DNA from: Streptomyces sp. NBC_01217
Lineage (GTDB): Bacteria; Actinomycetota; Actinomycetes; Streptomycetales; Streptomycetaceae
Assembly: GCF_035994185.1 (NCBI RefSeq)
Contig: NZ_CP108538.1
Location: forward strand, 2,232,001 to 2,296,000
DNA length: 64,000 nt
Reading direction: 5' to 3'
The translations under genes and the position numbers were made by a program. The notes under the pieces are model-generated. The model was not told where the DNA came from. It did no database searches and was given only the letters and a program-made list of their open reading frames with translations. Of the stretch, positions 25,085 to 32,907 are shown one piece after another. Position 1 is the stretch's first letter. Each line of letters starts with the position of its first letter.

Positions 25085-25453
25085 TCAGCTCTCCGTACGG
25101 AAGCGGGCCGCCTTCAGGTACTCCGGATTCGGGTCGAGTGCGGCGGCCAGCCGGAAGTGGCGGGCCGCCCGGTCCGTGCGGCCGGAGCGCTGGAAGGTGC
25201 GGGCGAGCGCGAAGTGCGCGAAGGCGTTGTCCGGCTCGCGCTCCAGGACGAGTTCGAATTCGAGCTCGGCGGGGCGCAGTTGGGCGGCGGCGAAGAAGGC
25301 ACGCGCCCGCAGCAGCCGGGCGGCCGTGTTCTCCGGATGGGCCGCGATCACCGAGTCCAGGAGCTTGACCGCACCCCGGGGGTCGCGGGCCGCCAGCAGG
25401 TGTTCGGCCGCGCGGAAGTCGATGACGTTGGTTTCCGGGGTCCTCTCGGGCAC
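25085..25453 (-). CDS. Tetratricopeptide-repeat protein
   Basis: A 122-residue protein made of about three TPR units after a short lead (PERTPETNVIDFRAAEHLLA). The repeat pattern is clear in GAVKLLDSVIAAHPENTAAR, LEFELVLEREPDNAFAHFAL and AARHFRLAAALDPNPEYLKA. TPRs form a helical scaffold for protein contact; no partner is suggested by the sequence. It lies immediately downstream of coaE on the same strand (68 bp), so it may be cotranscribed with it. Confidence 0.9.
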   Translation of the reverse strand: MPERTPETNVIDFRAAEHLLAARDPRGAVKLLDSVIAAHPENTAARLLRARAFFAAAQLRPAELEFELVLEREPDNAFAHFALARTFQRSGRTDRAARHFRLAAALDPNPEYLKAARFRTES

Positions 25454-25521
25454 GATCGCATCCTTCCCTTCGCTACCGGGTTCTCAACATCCGGCCCGGG
25501 CCGGGTATTCCGGCGCGGTGA

Positions 25522-26124
25522 TCAGCCGGCCGCGGCCCGCTCGGTCAGCGCCGCCCAGACCTTGCGGACCTGCGGCTCCAGGTCCTCCAGCGGTCCGTCG
25601 TTGTCGACGATCACATCGGCGACGGCACGCCGCGCCTCCCGGGTGGCCTGCGCGGCCATCCGGGCGCGGGCCTCGGACTCGGTCATGCCGCGCAGCCGTA
25701 CGAGCCGGTCGAGCTGGGTCTCGGGACTGGCGTCCACGACGACGACCAGGTCGTAGAGCGGGGCGAGGCCGTTCTCGGTGAGGAGGGGGACGTCGTGGAC
25801 GACGACCGAGTCGAGGCCCGCGGCCCGCTCCAGTTCGGCGGAGCGGGCGCCGACCAGCGGGTGGACGATGGCGTTGAGCGCGGCCAGCCGGTCGGCGTCG
25901 GAGAAGACGATCGAGCCGAGTTTCGGCCGGTCCAGGGTGCCCTCGGCGGTGAGGATGCCGTCGCCGAACGCGTCGACGACGGCCGCGAGCCCGGGGGTTC
26001 CCGGCTCGACGACCTCCCGGGCGATCCGGTCCGCGTCGATCAGGACCGCTCCGTATCCGACGAGCAGCCGTGACACTTCACTCTTGCCGGCGCCGATCCC
26101 ACCGGTCAGGCCCACTTTCAGCAT
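25522..26124 (-). CDS. coaE: Dephospho-CoA kinase
   Basis: A 200-residue CoaE, the last enzyme of coenzyme A synthesis, phosphorylating the ribose 3'-OH of dephospho-CoA. The P-loop [16 protein letters not shown] starts at residue 6, followed by [17 protein letters not shown], the LID/CoA region [20 protein letters not shown] and [13 protein letters not shown]. It ends at the normal CoaE length and lacks the extra C-terminal domain found in some actinobacterial versions. Upstream on the same strand is the PAC2 gene, downstream the TPR gene. Confidence 0.97.
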   Translation of the reverse strand: MLKVGLTGGIGAGKSEVSRLLVGYGAVLIDADRIAREVVEPGTPGLAAVVDAFGDGILTAEGTLDRPKLGSIVFSDADRLAALNAIVHPLVGARSAELERAAGLDSVVVHDVPLLTENGLAPLYDLVVVVDASPETQLDRLVRLRGMTESEARARMAAQATREARRAVADVIVDNDGPLEDLEPQVRKVWAALTERAAAG

Positions 26125-26178
26125 GCCGCGAAGCCTACTGCCGGGCCCGCTGAGTACGAGGGGGAGCGGGGCGGCCGG

Positions 26179-27117
26179 TCAGGCGTCTCCCTCGCGCTCG
26201 GCGAGGAACCGCTCGAATTCGAGGCCGATCTCGTCGGCGGACGGCAGGTCGACGGGCTCGGCGACCAGGTTGCCGCGGGTCTCGGCGCCCGCGACCGCGT
26301 CGTACTGGTGCTCAAGGCCCTCGACGAGCGAGACGAGCTCCTCGTCCCCCTGGTCGATCTGCCGGTCGATCTCCGTCTGGGTGCGGTGGGCCTCCGTGCG
26401 CAGCGTGTGGGCGACGGTCGGCAGGACGAGGCCGGTCGCCGCCGTGATCGACTCCAGGGCCGTGAGCGCCGCGTCCGGGTAGGCGGAGCGGGCGACGTAG
26501 TGCGGCACATGGGCGGCGACACCGAGGACGTCGTGTCCGGCTTCCATCAGCCGGTACTCCACCAGGGCCTCGGCGGAGCCGGGCACCTGCGCCTCGTCGA
26601 AGGGGCTGCGGTGGCCGGGCATGAGGTCCGTGCGGTTGCCGTGCGGGGTGATGCCGACGGGGCGGGTATGCGGGACGCCCATCGGAATGCCGTGGAAGTT
26701 CACCGCGAGGCGGACGCCGAGGCGCTCGACGATCTGCTCGACGGCGGCGGCGAAGCGCTCCCACTCCACATCCGGCTCGGGCCCGGACAGCAGCAGGAAG
26801 GGCGCTCCGGTGGCGTCCTGGACGACCCGTACGTCGATCGTCGGGGTCTCGTAGGACGCCCAGCGGTCGCGCCGGAAGGTGAGCAGCGGGCGCCGTGCGC
26901 GGTAGTCGACGAGCCGGTCGTGGTCGAAGCGGGCGACGATCTGGTGCGGCAGCGTTTCGAGCAGGCCGTCGACGATCTGCTCACCCGTCTCACCCGCGTC
27001 GATGTATCCGTCGAAGTGGTAGAGCATGACCAGGCCGGCCGACTCCTGGGCGAGCGCCATGTCGACGACGGCCAGTCCCTTCGGCTCCCATTCGTACAAA
27101 CTCTGCGGATCAGGCAC
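26179..27117 (-). CDS. PAC2-family (proteasome assembly chaperone-like) protein
   Basis: A 312-residue PAC2 protein. The fold shows as [38 protein letters not shown] and the long [20 protein letters not shown] helix, with [20 protein letters not shown] as the family signature. The last 70 residues form a charged helix ([20 protein letters not shown]). PAC2 proteins assist proteasome assembly in eukaryotes; the actinobacterial members are common but their role is not established. GTG 27117 is supported by AGGAGGAG eight bases upstream. Confidence 0.9.
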   Translation of the reverse strand: MPDPQSLYEWEPKGLAVVDMALAQESAGLVMLYHFDGYIDAGETGEQIVDGLLETLPHQIVARFDHDRLVDYRARRPLLTFRRDRWASYETPTIDVRVVQDATGAPFLLLSGPEPDVEWERFAAAVEQIVERLGVRLAVNFHGIPMGVPHTRPVGITPHGNRTDLMPGHRSPFDEAQVPGSAEALVEYRLMEAGHDVLGVAAHVPHYVARSAYPDAALTALESITAATGLVLPTVAHTLRTEAHRTQTEIDRQIDQGDEELVSLVEGLEHQYDAVAGAETRGNLVAEPVDLPSADEIGLEFERFLAEREGDA

Positions 27118-27213
27118 GGTTACCGCTCCTCCTCGTGTTCTTGGAGAAGAACGCCCGGCGGGGCACGGGCATTCCCGGACCGTGCCCCTTCAACCGGCGT
27201 TTCATGCCGGAAA

Positions 27214-28830
27214 TTATGCGAGAACGCGGGTGTGCAGCGCCGTCACCGCCTTCCGCGCGGAGGTGAACGCGCCGTGCTGCCAGGCGTCCGCGTAGCTCAG
27301 GTAGTCACCGGCGAAGTAGACGCGTCCGGCGGCCTGGTTGAGCGGTGCGAAGACCGGTGCGTCGGGGCCTCCCGACAGGGAGTGCCAGGAGGCCTCCAGG
27401 TACGGGGTCTGCCGCCAGTGGTGGGAGAACGAGGTGGCCAGTTCCGTACGGTACTTGTCGCCGTGGATCTTCACGCCCTGGGCGATGGCCCGCGCCTCCC
27501 GCTCGCGCGGGGTGAGAGCGGCGTACGCGTCGGCGTTGGAGCCGGTGTTGTAGTACCCGATGATGGTGCCGCGCCTGCCCTGGTGGCCGTAGGACGGGTA
27601 CCAGATGTGGGACAGGTCCATGTCCGTCTCCGTGATGCCGCCGTAGATCTGCTGGTCGCTCTCCCACCAGCGGCTCTTGTACTCCAGCCCGATCTTGCCG
27701 GCCGAGGACGGCTTGCAGGCCTCCAGTGCGCTCTGGACGGCCGGGCCGAGGTTGTGGGCGGTCTTGGCCAGGATGTTGGGCGGCAGCGCGGCGATGCAGT
27801 AGTCCGCCTCGATGCTGCGGGTGCGGCCCGACTGGGTGTAGGTGACGGTGACGCCGTGGGCCGTGTCGGTGATCTCGGTGACTGCCGCACCGGTGCGGAT
27901 CCTGCGCTCGCCTATCGCCCGGGTCAGCGCGGCGGGTATCCGGTCCATGCCGCCGACCGGCTGGAACATCAGCATCGCCTGGTCGTACTCGAACTCGAAG
28001 GCGAAGTAGCGTCCGACGCCGCTGGCGAAGACCTCGGAGGCGGAGGGTACGGAGCCGAGCACCTCGCCGGGGGTGCCTGCGGCCGCGGGGTCGATGCGGT
28101 AACCGCGCCGGGGGCTGCCGGTGTAGTCGAGCGTGTCACCGATGTCACCGAAGTCCTTGAGGAACTCCAGGAGCCGCTCCTGGTCCTCCACGGTGATCTG
28201 ACGGTCCAGTGCGCCCCTGTCGGTGGCCTTGGAGAGGAGCTCGGCGACATAGCCGTACACGTCGGCCTTGGCGGTGCGGTAGCGCACCGGGGCCTTCATG
28301 CCCGCCTTCTCGTTGTATATATAGGCGTTGGCATTCACATTGGTGAACACCTCGATGGGGACGTCGAGTTCGCGGCAGTAGTCGAGGGTGACCATCCACT
28401 GCGGAATCCGGCCAGGTCCGGCGTTCATGTACTGGCCGTCGCTGAACCGGGCGGTCTGGTGGTTCCCGTAGATGTCGGTGGTGGAGTCACCACCGCGTAC
28501 GGTGAAGTTGCGGCCGCCGGTACGGCCTCGCGCCTCCAGGACCGTACAGTCGTAGCCCGCCTTGCCCAGCTCGTACGCGGCGGCGAGTCCGGCGATTCCG
28601 CCGCCGACGATCACGACCTTCGCCGCAGCCTTCCCCTTCAGCGTGAAGTCGCCCTTGCTGGGCGCGTGGAAGGCGGGTTCCCGGCTTGCCGCCTGGGCCG
28701 TGGGGGCGAAACCGAGCGCCCCCATGGTCGCGAACATCGCGCCCGCGCCACCCGTGATCCCGACGTTGCGCAGAAATGTGCGGCGGCTCGCGCCCGGCAC
28801 CACGGGCGAGTTGTGCGAAGTGTGTGTCAT
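27214..28830 (-). CDS. Tat-exported flavin amine oxidase
   Basis: A 538-residue FAD amine oxidase. The twin-arginine signal SRRTFLRNVGITGGAGAMFA at residues 15-34 indicates export of the folded flavoprotein. The mature enzyme starts with the dinucleotide fold VVIVGGGIAGLAAAYELGKA, has the substrate-domain RTGGRNFTVRGG and FQPVGGMDRIPAALTRAIG, and ends with the FAD-contact block GRVYFAGDYLSYADAWQHGA. It belongs to the L-amino-acid/monoamine oxidase group and would release ammonia and H2O2 outside the cell; the amine substrate is not readable. GGGGAGCC lies before ATG 28830. An inverted repeat CGTGT-GGGAT-ACACG stands about 75 bp upstream. Confidence 0.9.
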   Translation of the reverse strand: MTHTSHNSPVVPGASRRTFLRNVGITGGAGAMFATMGALGFAPTAQAASREPAFHAPSKGDFTLKGKAAAKVVIVGGGIAGLAAAYELGKAGYDCTVLEARGRTGGRNFTVRGGDSTTDIYGNHQTARFSDGQYMNAGPGRIPQWMVTLDYCRELDVPIEVFTNVNANAYIYNEKAGMKAPVRYRTAKADVYGYVAELLSKATDRGALDRQITVEDQERLLEFLKDFGDIGDTLDYTGSPRRGYRIDPAAAGTPGEVLGSVPSASEVFASGVGRYFAFEFEYDQAMLMFQPVGGMDRIPAALTRAIGERRIRTGAAVTEITDTAHGVTVTYTQSGRTRSIEADYCIAALPPNILAKTAHNLGPAVQSALEACKPSSAGKIGLEYKSRWWESDQQIYGGITETDMDLSHIWYPSYGHQGRRGTIIGYYNTGSNADAYAALTPREREARAIAQGVKIHGDKYRTELATSFSHHWRQTPYLEASWHSLSGGPDAPVFAPLNQAAGRVYFAGDYLSYADAWQHGAFTSARKAVTALHTRVLA

Positions 28831-28966
28831 GTCCCGGCTCCCCTTCGGATCTTGAGGTTGCCCGGATCATGGCAAGCGCTTGTTACGCGCCGTCAGTTAC
28901 TCGTGTATCCCACACGTTTCCCTCTGTTCACGTCGTTCGCCGCCGTCGCGAACAATGGTCCAGACC

Positions 28967-28995
28967 TTGACGCGAACACGCCCCACCCCTACCGT
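28967..28995 (+). promoter_or_regulatory. Sigma-70-type promoter of the beta-helix gene
   Basis: TTGACG at 28967-28972 and TACCGT at 28990-28995, separated by 17 bp, match the HrdB-type consensus. Transcription would start near 29002, leaving a leader of about 73 bases before the ATG at 29075. Confidence 0.65.
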
Positions 28996-29074
28996 CACTG
29001 GGCAGCATGTTCAGAGACCCGTCCCACGTTCACATGACGGAACTTGCAGACTTCTTCGACGGGAAGGAACCCCC

Positions 29075-30037
29075 ATGCGCACCCGCACGCCGCTCCCCGC
29101 CCTGCTGGCCACCGCGCTCGCCACCGGCGGCCTCGCCCTCGCCTCCGCCACCAGCGCGGACGCGGCAGCGGTCATCGAGGTGAGCACCGCCGCCCAGCTC
29201 AAGGCCGCCCTCACCGCCGTGGCCCCCGGCGACACGATCCACCTCGCCGACGGCACCTACACCGGCAACTTCAAGGCGACCGTCCCCGCCGTCGCCTCCG
29301 CCCGGATCACCCTCACCGGCTCCGCCGGGGCGATCCTCACGGCCGGCGGAGGCTATGGACTGCACCTCAACGGCGCCTCCTACTGGACCGTCCGGGGCAT
29401 CACCATCACCGGCGGCCAGAAGGGCATCATGGCCGACACCGCCAACGGCGTCGTCATCGACTCGGTGACCGTGCACGACCTGGACATGGAGGGTGTGCAC
29501 TTCCGTAAGTCCAGCGCGAACGGCGTCATCAAGAACTCGCGGATCTACGACACCGGGCACGACGGACGCGGCATGGGCGAGGGCGTCTACGTCGGCACGG
29601 CGGGCGATCTCAGCGACCGGAGCGACCAGGCCCAGATCCTGAACAACACGATCGGACCGGGGGTCGGCGGCGAGAACGTCGACATCAAGGAGGGCACCAC
29701 CGGGGCGCGGATCATCGGCAACACCTTCGACGGCAGCGGGCTGACCGGCGCCAACTACGACGACTCCTGGGTCGACGTGAAGGGCAATGACGTCCTGGTC
29801 GAGGGCAACAGGGGCTCCCGTACGACCAACAACGGCTACGAGACCCACACCCAGCAGAGCGGCTGGGGCTGCGGCACCGTCTTCCGCGACAACACCTCGG
29901 ACCTGTCCGGCTCCACGGGAGACAAGCAGATCGCGTTCAACGTCACCAACTACAGCGCGAGCTGTCCGACCACCGTCTACAGCAGCAACACGGTGACCGG
30001 CGGCAAGGGCCTCACCAATATCGCCGTCACGCCGTAA
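29075..30037 (+). CDS. Secreted right-handed beta-helix protein (polysaccharide lyase-like)
   Basis: A 320-residue secreted protein. A Sec signal (LPALLATALATGGLALASAT, cleavage after the SADAAA region) precedes a right-handed parallel beta-helix seen as repeating short strands with Asn/Gly turns: IHLADGTYTGNF, YWTVRGITITGG, GVVIDSVTVHDL, GVIKNSRIYDTGH, ARIIGNTFDGSG and DVLVEGNRGSR. The two cysteines of GWGCGTVF and SASCPTTVY probably pair. The fold suggests a pectate lyase or other polysaccharide lyase, but I cannot verify catalytic residues. GGGAAGGAA precedes ATG 29075; a clear promoter lies upstream and a strong hairpin follows the stop. Confidence 0.88.
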   Translation: MRTRTPLPALLATALATGGLALASATSADAAAVIEVSTAAQLKAALTAVAPGDTIHLADGTYTGNFKATVPAVASARITLTGSAGAILTAGGGYGLHLNGASYWTVRGITITGGQKGIMADTANGVVIDSVTVHDLDMEGVHFRKSSANGVIKNSRIYDTGHDGRGMGEGVYVGTAGDLSDRSDQAQILNNTIGPGVGGENVDIKEGTTGARIIGNTFDGSGLTGANYDDSWVDVKGNDVLVEGNRGSRTTNNGYETHTQQSGWGCGTVFRDNTSDLSGSTGDKQIAFNVTNYSASCPTTVYSSNTVTGGKGLTNIAVTP

Positions 30038-30052
30038 CCGCGCCGCAGAATA

Positions 30053-30092
30053 CGAGTGAGGCCCGCTCCCCGGAGGGAACGGGCCTCACTCG
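30053..30092. terminator. Bidirectional terminator hairpin
   Basis: CGAGTGAGGCCCG and its exact complement, 13 bp, enclose a 14-base loop that can itself pair in part (TCCC with GGGA). It separates the convergent beta-helix and rpsA genes and can serve both. Confidence 0.9.
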
Positions 30093-30132
30093 TCACTTAC
30101 CGCAGTCGGTCAGCGGCCGGAGGGGCAGAGCT

Positions 30133-31647
30133 TCAGCTCTGGCCGCCCGCCAGCTTCTCGCGCAGGGCAGCCAGGGCCTCGTCCGACGCCAGGGCGCCGG
30201 AGTTGTCCGCGGACTCCGAGGAGTACGAACCGCCGCCACCGGTGCCGCCGGAGGCAGCCGGGGTGCCACCGGCCGGGGCGGCAGCGCCCTCGGCAGCAGC
30301 GGCCTCGTCGGCCTCGCGGGACTTGATGACCTGGGCCTGGTGCTGCTCGAAGCGCTGCTGCGCCTCGGCGTACTGCGTCTCCCACGCCTCGCGCTGGGTC
30401 TCGTAACCCTCGAGCCAGTCGTTGGTCTCGGGGTCGAAGCCCTCGGGGTAGATGTAGTTGCCCTGGTCGTCGTAGGACGCGGCCATGCCGTACAGGGTCG
30501 GGTCGAACTCGACCGACGCCGGGTCGGCACCGAAGGACTCGTTGGCCTGCTTCAGCGAGAGGCTGATGCGACGACGCTCGAGGTCGATGTCGATGACCTT
30601 GACGAAGATCTCGTCGTTGACCTGGACGACCTGCTCCGGGATCTCCACGTGGCGCTCGGCCAGCTCGGAGATGTGGACCAGACCCTCGATACCCTCGTCG
30701 ACGCGCACGAACGCACCGAACGGAACGAGCTTGGTGACCTTACCGGGAACGACCTGCCCGATCTGGTGCGTACGGGCGAACTGCTGCCACGGGTCTTCCT
30801 GCGTCGCCTTGAGCGACAGCGAGACGCGCTCGCGGTCCATGTCGACGTCGAGAACCTCGACGGTGACCTCCTGGCCGACCTCGACAACCTCGGACGGGTG
30901 GTCGATGTGCTTCCAGGACAGCTCGGAGACGTGCACGAGACCGTCGACGCCGCCGAGGTCCACGAACGCACCGAAGTTGACGATCGAGGAAACGACGCCG
31001 GAGCGGACCTGGCCCTTCTGCAGGGTCGTGAGGAAGGTCTGACGGACCTCGCTCTGGGTCTGCTCCAGCCAGGCACGGCGGGACAGGACCACGTTGTTGC
31101 GGTTCTTGTCCAGCTCGATGATCTTGGCCTCGAGCTCCTTGCCCACGTAGGGCTGGAGGTCGCGGACACGGCGCATCTCGACGAGGGAGGCCGGCAGGAA
31201 GCCACGGAGGCCGATGTCGAGGATGAGACCACCCTTGACCACCTCGATGACGGTGCCGGTGACGATCCCGTCCTCTTCCTTGATCTTCTCGATCGTGCCC
31301 CAGGCACGCTCGTACTGAGCGCGCTTCTTGGACAGGATGAGGCGGCCTTCCTTGTCCTCCTTCTGGAGAACCAGGGCCTCGATCTCGTCGCCGACCTTGA
31401 CGACCTCATTGGGGTCGACGTCGTGCTTGATCGAAAGCTCGCGGGAAGGGATGACGCCTTCGGTCTTGTAACCGATGTCGAGCAGGACCTCGTCCCGGTC
31501 GACCTTCACGATGACGCCGTCGACGATGTCGCCGTCGTTGAAGTACTTGATCGTCTCGTCGATCGCGGCGAGGAAGGCTTCCTCGTTACCGATGTCGTTG
31601 ACCGCTACCTGCGGGGTGGTGGCGGTGGTCTCGGTGCTGCTCGTCAT
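30133..31647 (-). CDS. rpsA: 30S ribosomal protein S1
   Basis: A 504-residue S1 with four S1 RNA-binding repeats in the usual actinobacterial arrangement, e.g. GDIVDGVIVKVDRDEVLLDI, GIVTGTVIEVVKGGLILDIG, GQVRSGVVSSIVNFGAFVDL and GQVVPGKVTKLVPFGAFVRV. S1 helps the 30S subunit bind and unwind mRNA. The C-terminal 110 residues are acidic and Gly/Ser-rich, as in other streptomycetes. ATG 31647 follows GGAG at a long distance, a weak site that would fit autogenous control through the long leader. The message starts at a clear promoter near 31840, about 190 bases upstream. Confidence 0.98.
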   Translation of the reverse strand: MTSSTETTATTPQVAVNDIGNEEAFLAAIDETIKYFNDGDIVDGVIVKVDRDEVLLDIGYKTEGVIPSRELSIKHDVDPNEVVKVGDEIEALVLQKEDKEGRLILSKKRAQYERAWGTIEKIKEEDGIVTGTVIEVVKGGLILDIGLRGFLPASLVEMRRVRDLQPYVGKELEAKIIELDKNRNNVVLSRRAWLEQTQSEVRQTFLTTLQKGQVRSGVVSSIVNFGAFVDLGGVDGLVHVSELSWKHIDHPSEVVEVGQEVTVEVLDVDMDRERVSLSLKATQEDPWQQFARTHQIGQVVPGKVTKLVPFGAFVRVDEGIEGLVHISELAERHVEIPEQVVQVNDEIFVKVIDIDLERRRISLSLKQANESFGADPASVEFDPTLYGMAASYDDQGNYIYPEGFDPETNDWLEGYETQREAWETQYAEAQQRFEQHQAQVIKSREADEAAAAEGAAAPAGGTPAASGGTGGGGSYSSESADNSGALASDEALAALREKLAGGQS

Positions 31648-32046
31648 GTGGGAAAGGGCTCCGGTACGGACAGTGAGTCGTAGGTACTGCTACGCCGGGA
31701 GCCCGTATCGCCTCTGCAGAAGCCGGACAGCCCGGGAAGCACCCGACCCGCTGGGCGGGAGGCGCCTCGTGAACCGAGGGGACATGCATACAGACGCGAG
31801 CGCGGCCTGCTAGGTCTGAGGCGCGCAGGCTCGCAGCGCAACTTGTAGCATACGGGGGCAGCCGGGCACGGTCAATGCGCGAAGGCCTACACCGGGGGCA
31901 CAACGGCCCATATCCGGCACAATTCGTGTTCTCCGAGGCCACATCGGCCCCGGGAGACAAACTGTGGGTACGTAGCCGTACTCACAGGTACCCCTGGGTG
32001 CGCACCGCGCGCCGCGGGGTGAAGGCAAACTACAACGACGGACACG
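31648..32046. other. Intergenic region between rpsA and methyltransferase
   Basis: This 399-bp gap holds the rpsA leader and promoter on the minus strand. Towards the methyltransferase it contains an inverted repeat GGGTAC...GTACCC (31966-31993). I see no small gene; open frames here are low-complexity. Confidence 0.6.
31847..31875 (-). promoter_or_regulatory. rpsA promoter
   Basis: Read on the minus strand, TTGACC (31870-31875) and TATGCT (31847-31852) are separated by exactly 17 bp, a near-consensus HrdB promoter. The predicted start near 31840 gives rpsA a leader of about 193 bases. Confidence 0.8.
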
Positions 32047-32859
32047 ATGAGCCAAGAGATCTACGCGGCCGAACCCGAAGCGACGCGCCGCAGCGCGTCG
32101 GAGACCGAGAGCAGCCGGGCCAGTCGCGGCTGGTGGGACCGGAACGCCGACGAGTACCAGAGCGACCACGGCGCCTTCCTCGGCGACGACCGTTTCGTCT
32201 GGGGTCCGGAGGGGCTCGACGAAGCCGAGGCCGGTCTGCTCGGCCCCGCCGGGTCGCTGAAGGGCCTGGACATCCTGGAGATCGGTGCGGGCGCCGCGCA
32301 GTGCTCGCGCTGGCTGGCCGCCCGGGGCGCCCGCCCGGTGGCCCTGGACCTCTCGCACCGGCAGCTGCAGCACGCGCTGCGGATCGGCGACGAGGTGCCG
32401 CTGGTGGAGGCGGACGCCGGGGCGCTGCCGTTCCTGGACGACTCCTTCGACCTGGCGTGCTCCGCCTACGGCGCGGTGCCGTTCGTCGCCGATCCCGTGC
32501 AGGTGTTCCGCGAGGTGCACCGGGTGCTGCGCCCCGGGGGCCGCTGGGTCTTCTCCGTGACGCATCCGGTGCGCTGGGCCTTCCCGGACGAGCCGGGGCC
32601 CGAGGGGCTTTCGGTGGCGGCCTCGTACTTCGACCGCACCCCCTATGTCGAGCAGGACGAGCGGGGCAACGCCGTGTACGTCGAGCACCACCGGACGCTG
32701 GGCGACCGGGTACGGGACGTGGTGGCCGGCGGATTCCGGCTGGTCGACCTCGTCGAACCGGAATGGCCCGCCTGGAACCACCAGGAGTGGGGCGGCTGGT
32801 CCCCGCTGCGCGGGAATCTGATCCCGGGGACGGCGATCTTCGTCTGCGTACGGGACTGA
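32047..32859 (+). CDS. SAM-dependent methyltransferase
   Basis: A 270-residue class I methyltransferase of the type-11 group. Motif I is LDILEIGAGAAQCSRWLAAR (residues 76-95), motif II/III PVALDLSHRQL, motif IV SFDLACSAYGAVPFV and the post-motif block FREVHRVLRPGGRWVFSVTH. Small-molecule or cofactor methylation is likely but the substrate is unknown. ATG 32047 lacks a strong ribosome site. The hrpB gene follows 48 bp downstream. Confidence 0.9.
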   Translation: MSQEIYAAEPEATRRSASETESSRASRGWWDRNADEYQSDHGAFLGDDRFVWGPEGLDEAEAGLLGPAGSLKGLDILEIGAGAAQCSRWLAARGARPVALDLSHRQLQHALRIGDEVPLVEADAGALPFLDDSFDLACSAYGAVPFVADPVQVFREVHRVLRPGGRWVFSVTHPVRWAFPDEPGPEGLSVAASYFDRTPYVEQDERGNAVYVEHHRTLGDRVRDVVAGGFRLVDLVEPEWPAWNHQEWGGWSPLRGNLIPGTAIFVCVRD

Positions 32860-32907
32860 GCGCTCCCGCCGTACGGGACCGGGCGCCGGTCGTACGAGAC
32901 TGGGAGC

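Noticed and set aside
30340..31683. Long plus-strand reading frame opposite rpsA
   Set aside because: It is the high-GC antisense shadow of rpsA: acidic, repetitive composition, no ribosome site and no family resemblance. The same holds for other long antisense frames, e.g. opposite polA, livM and pepN.
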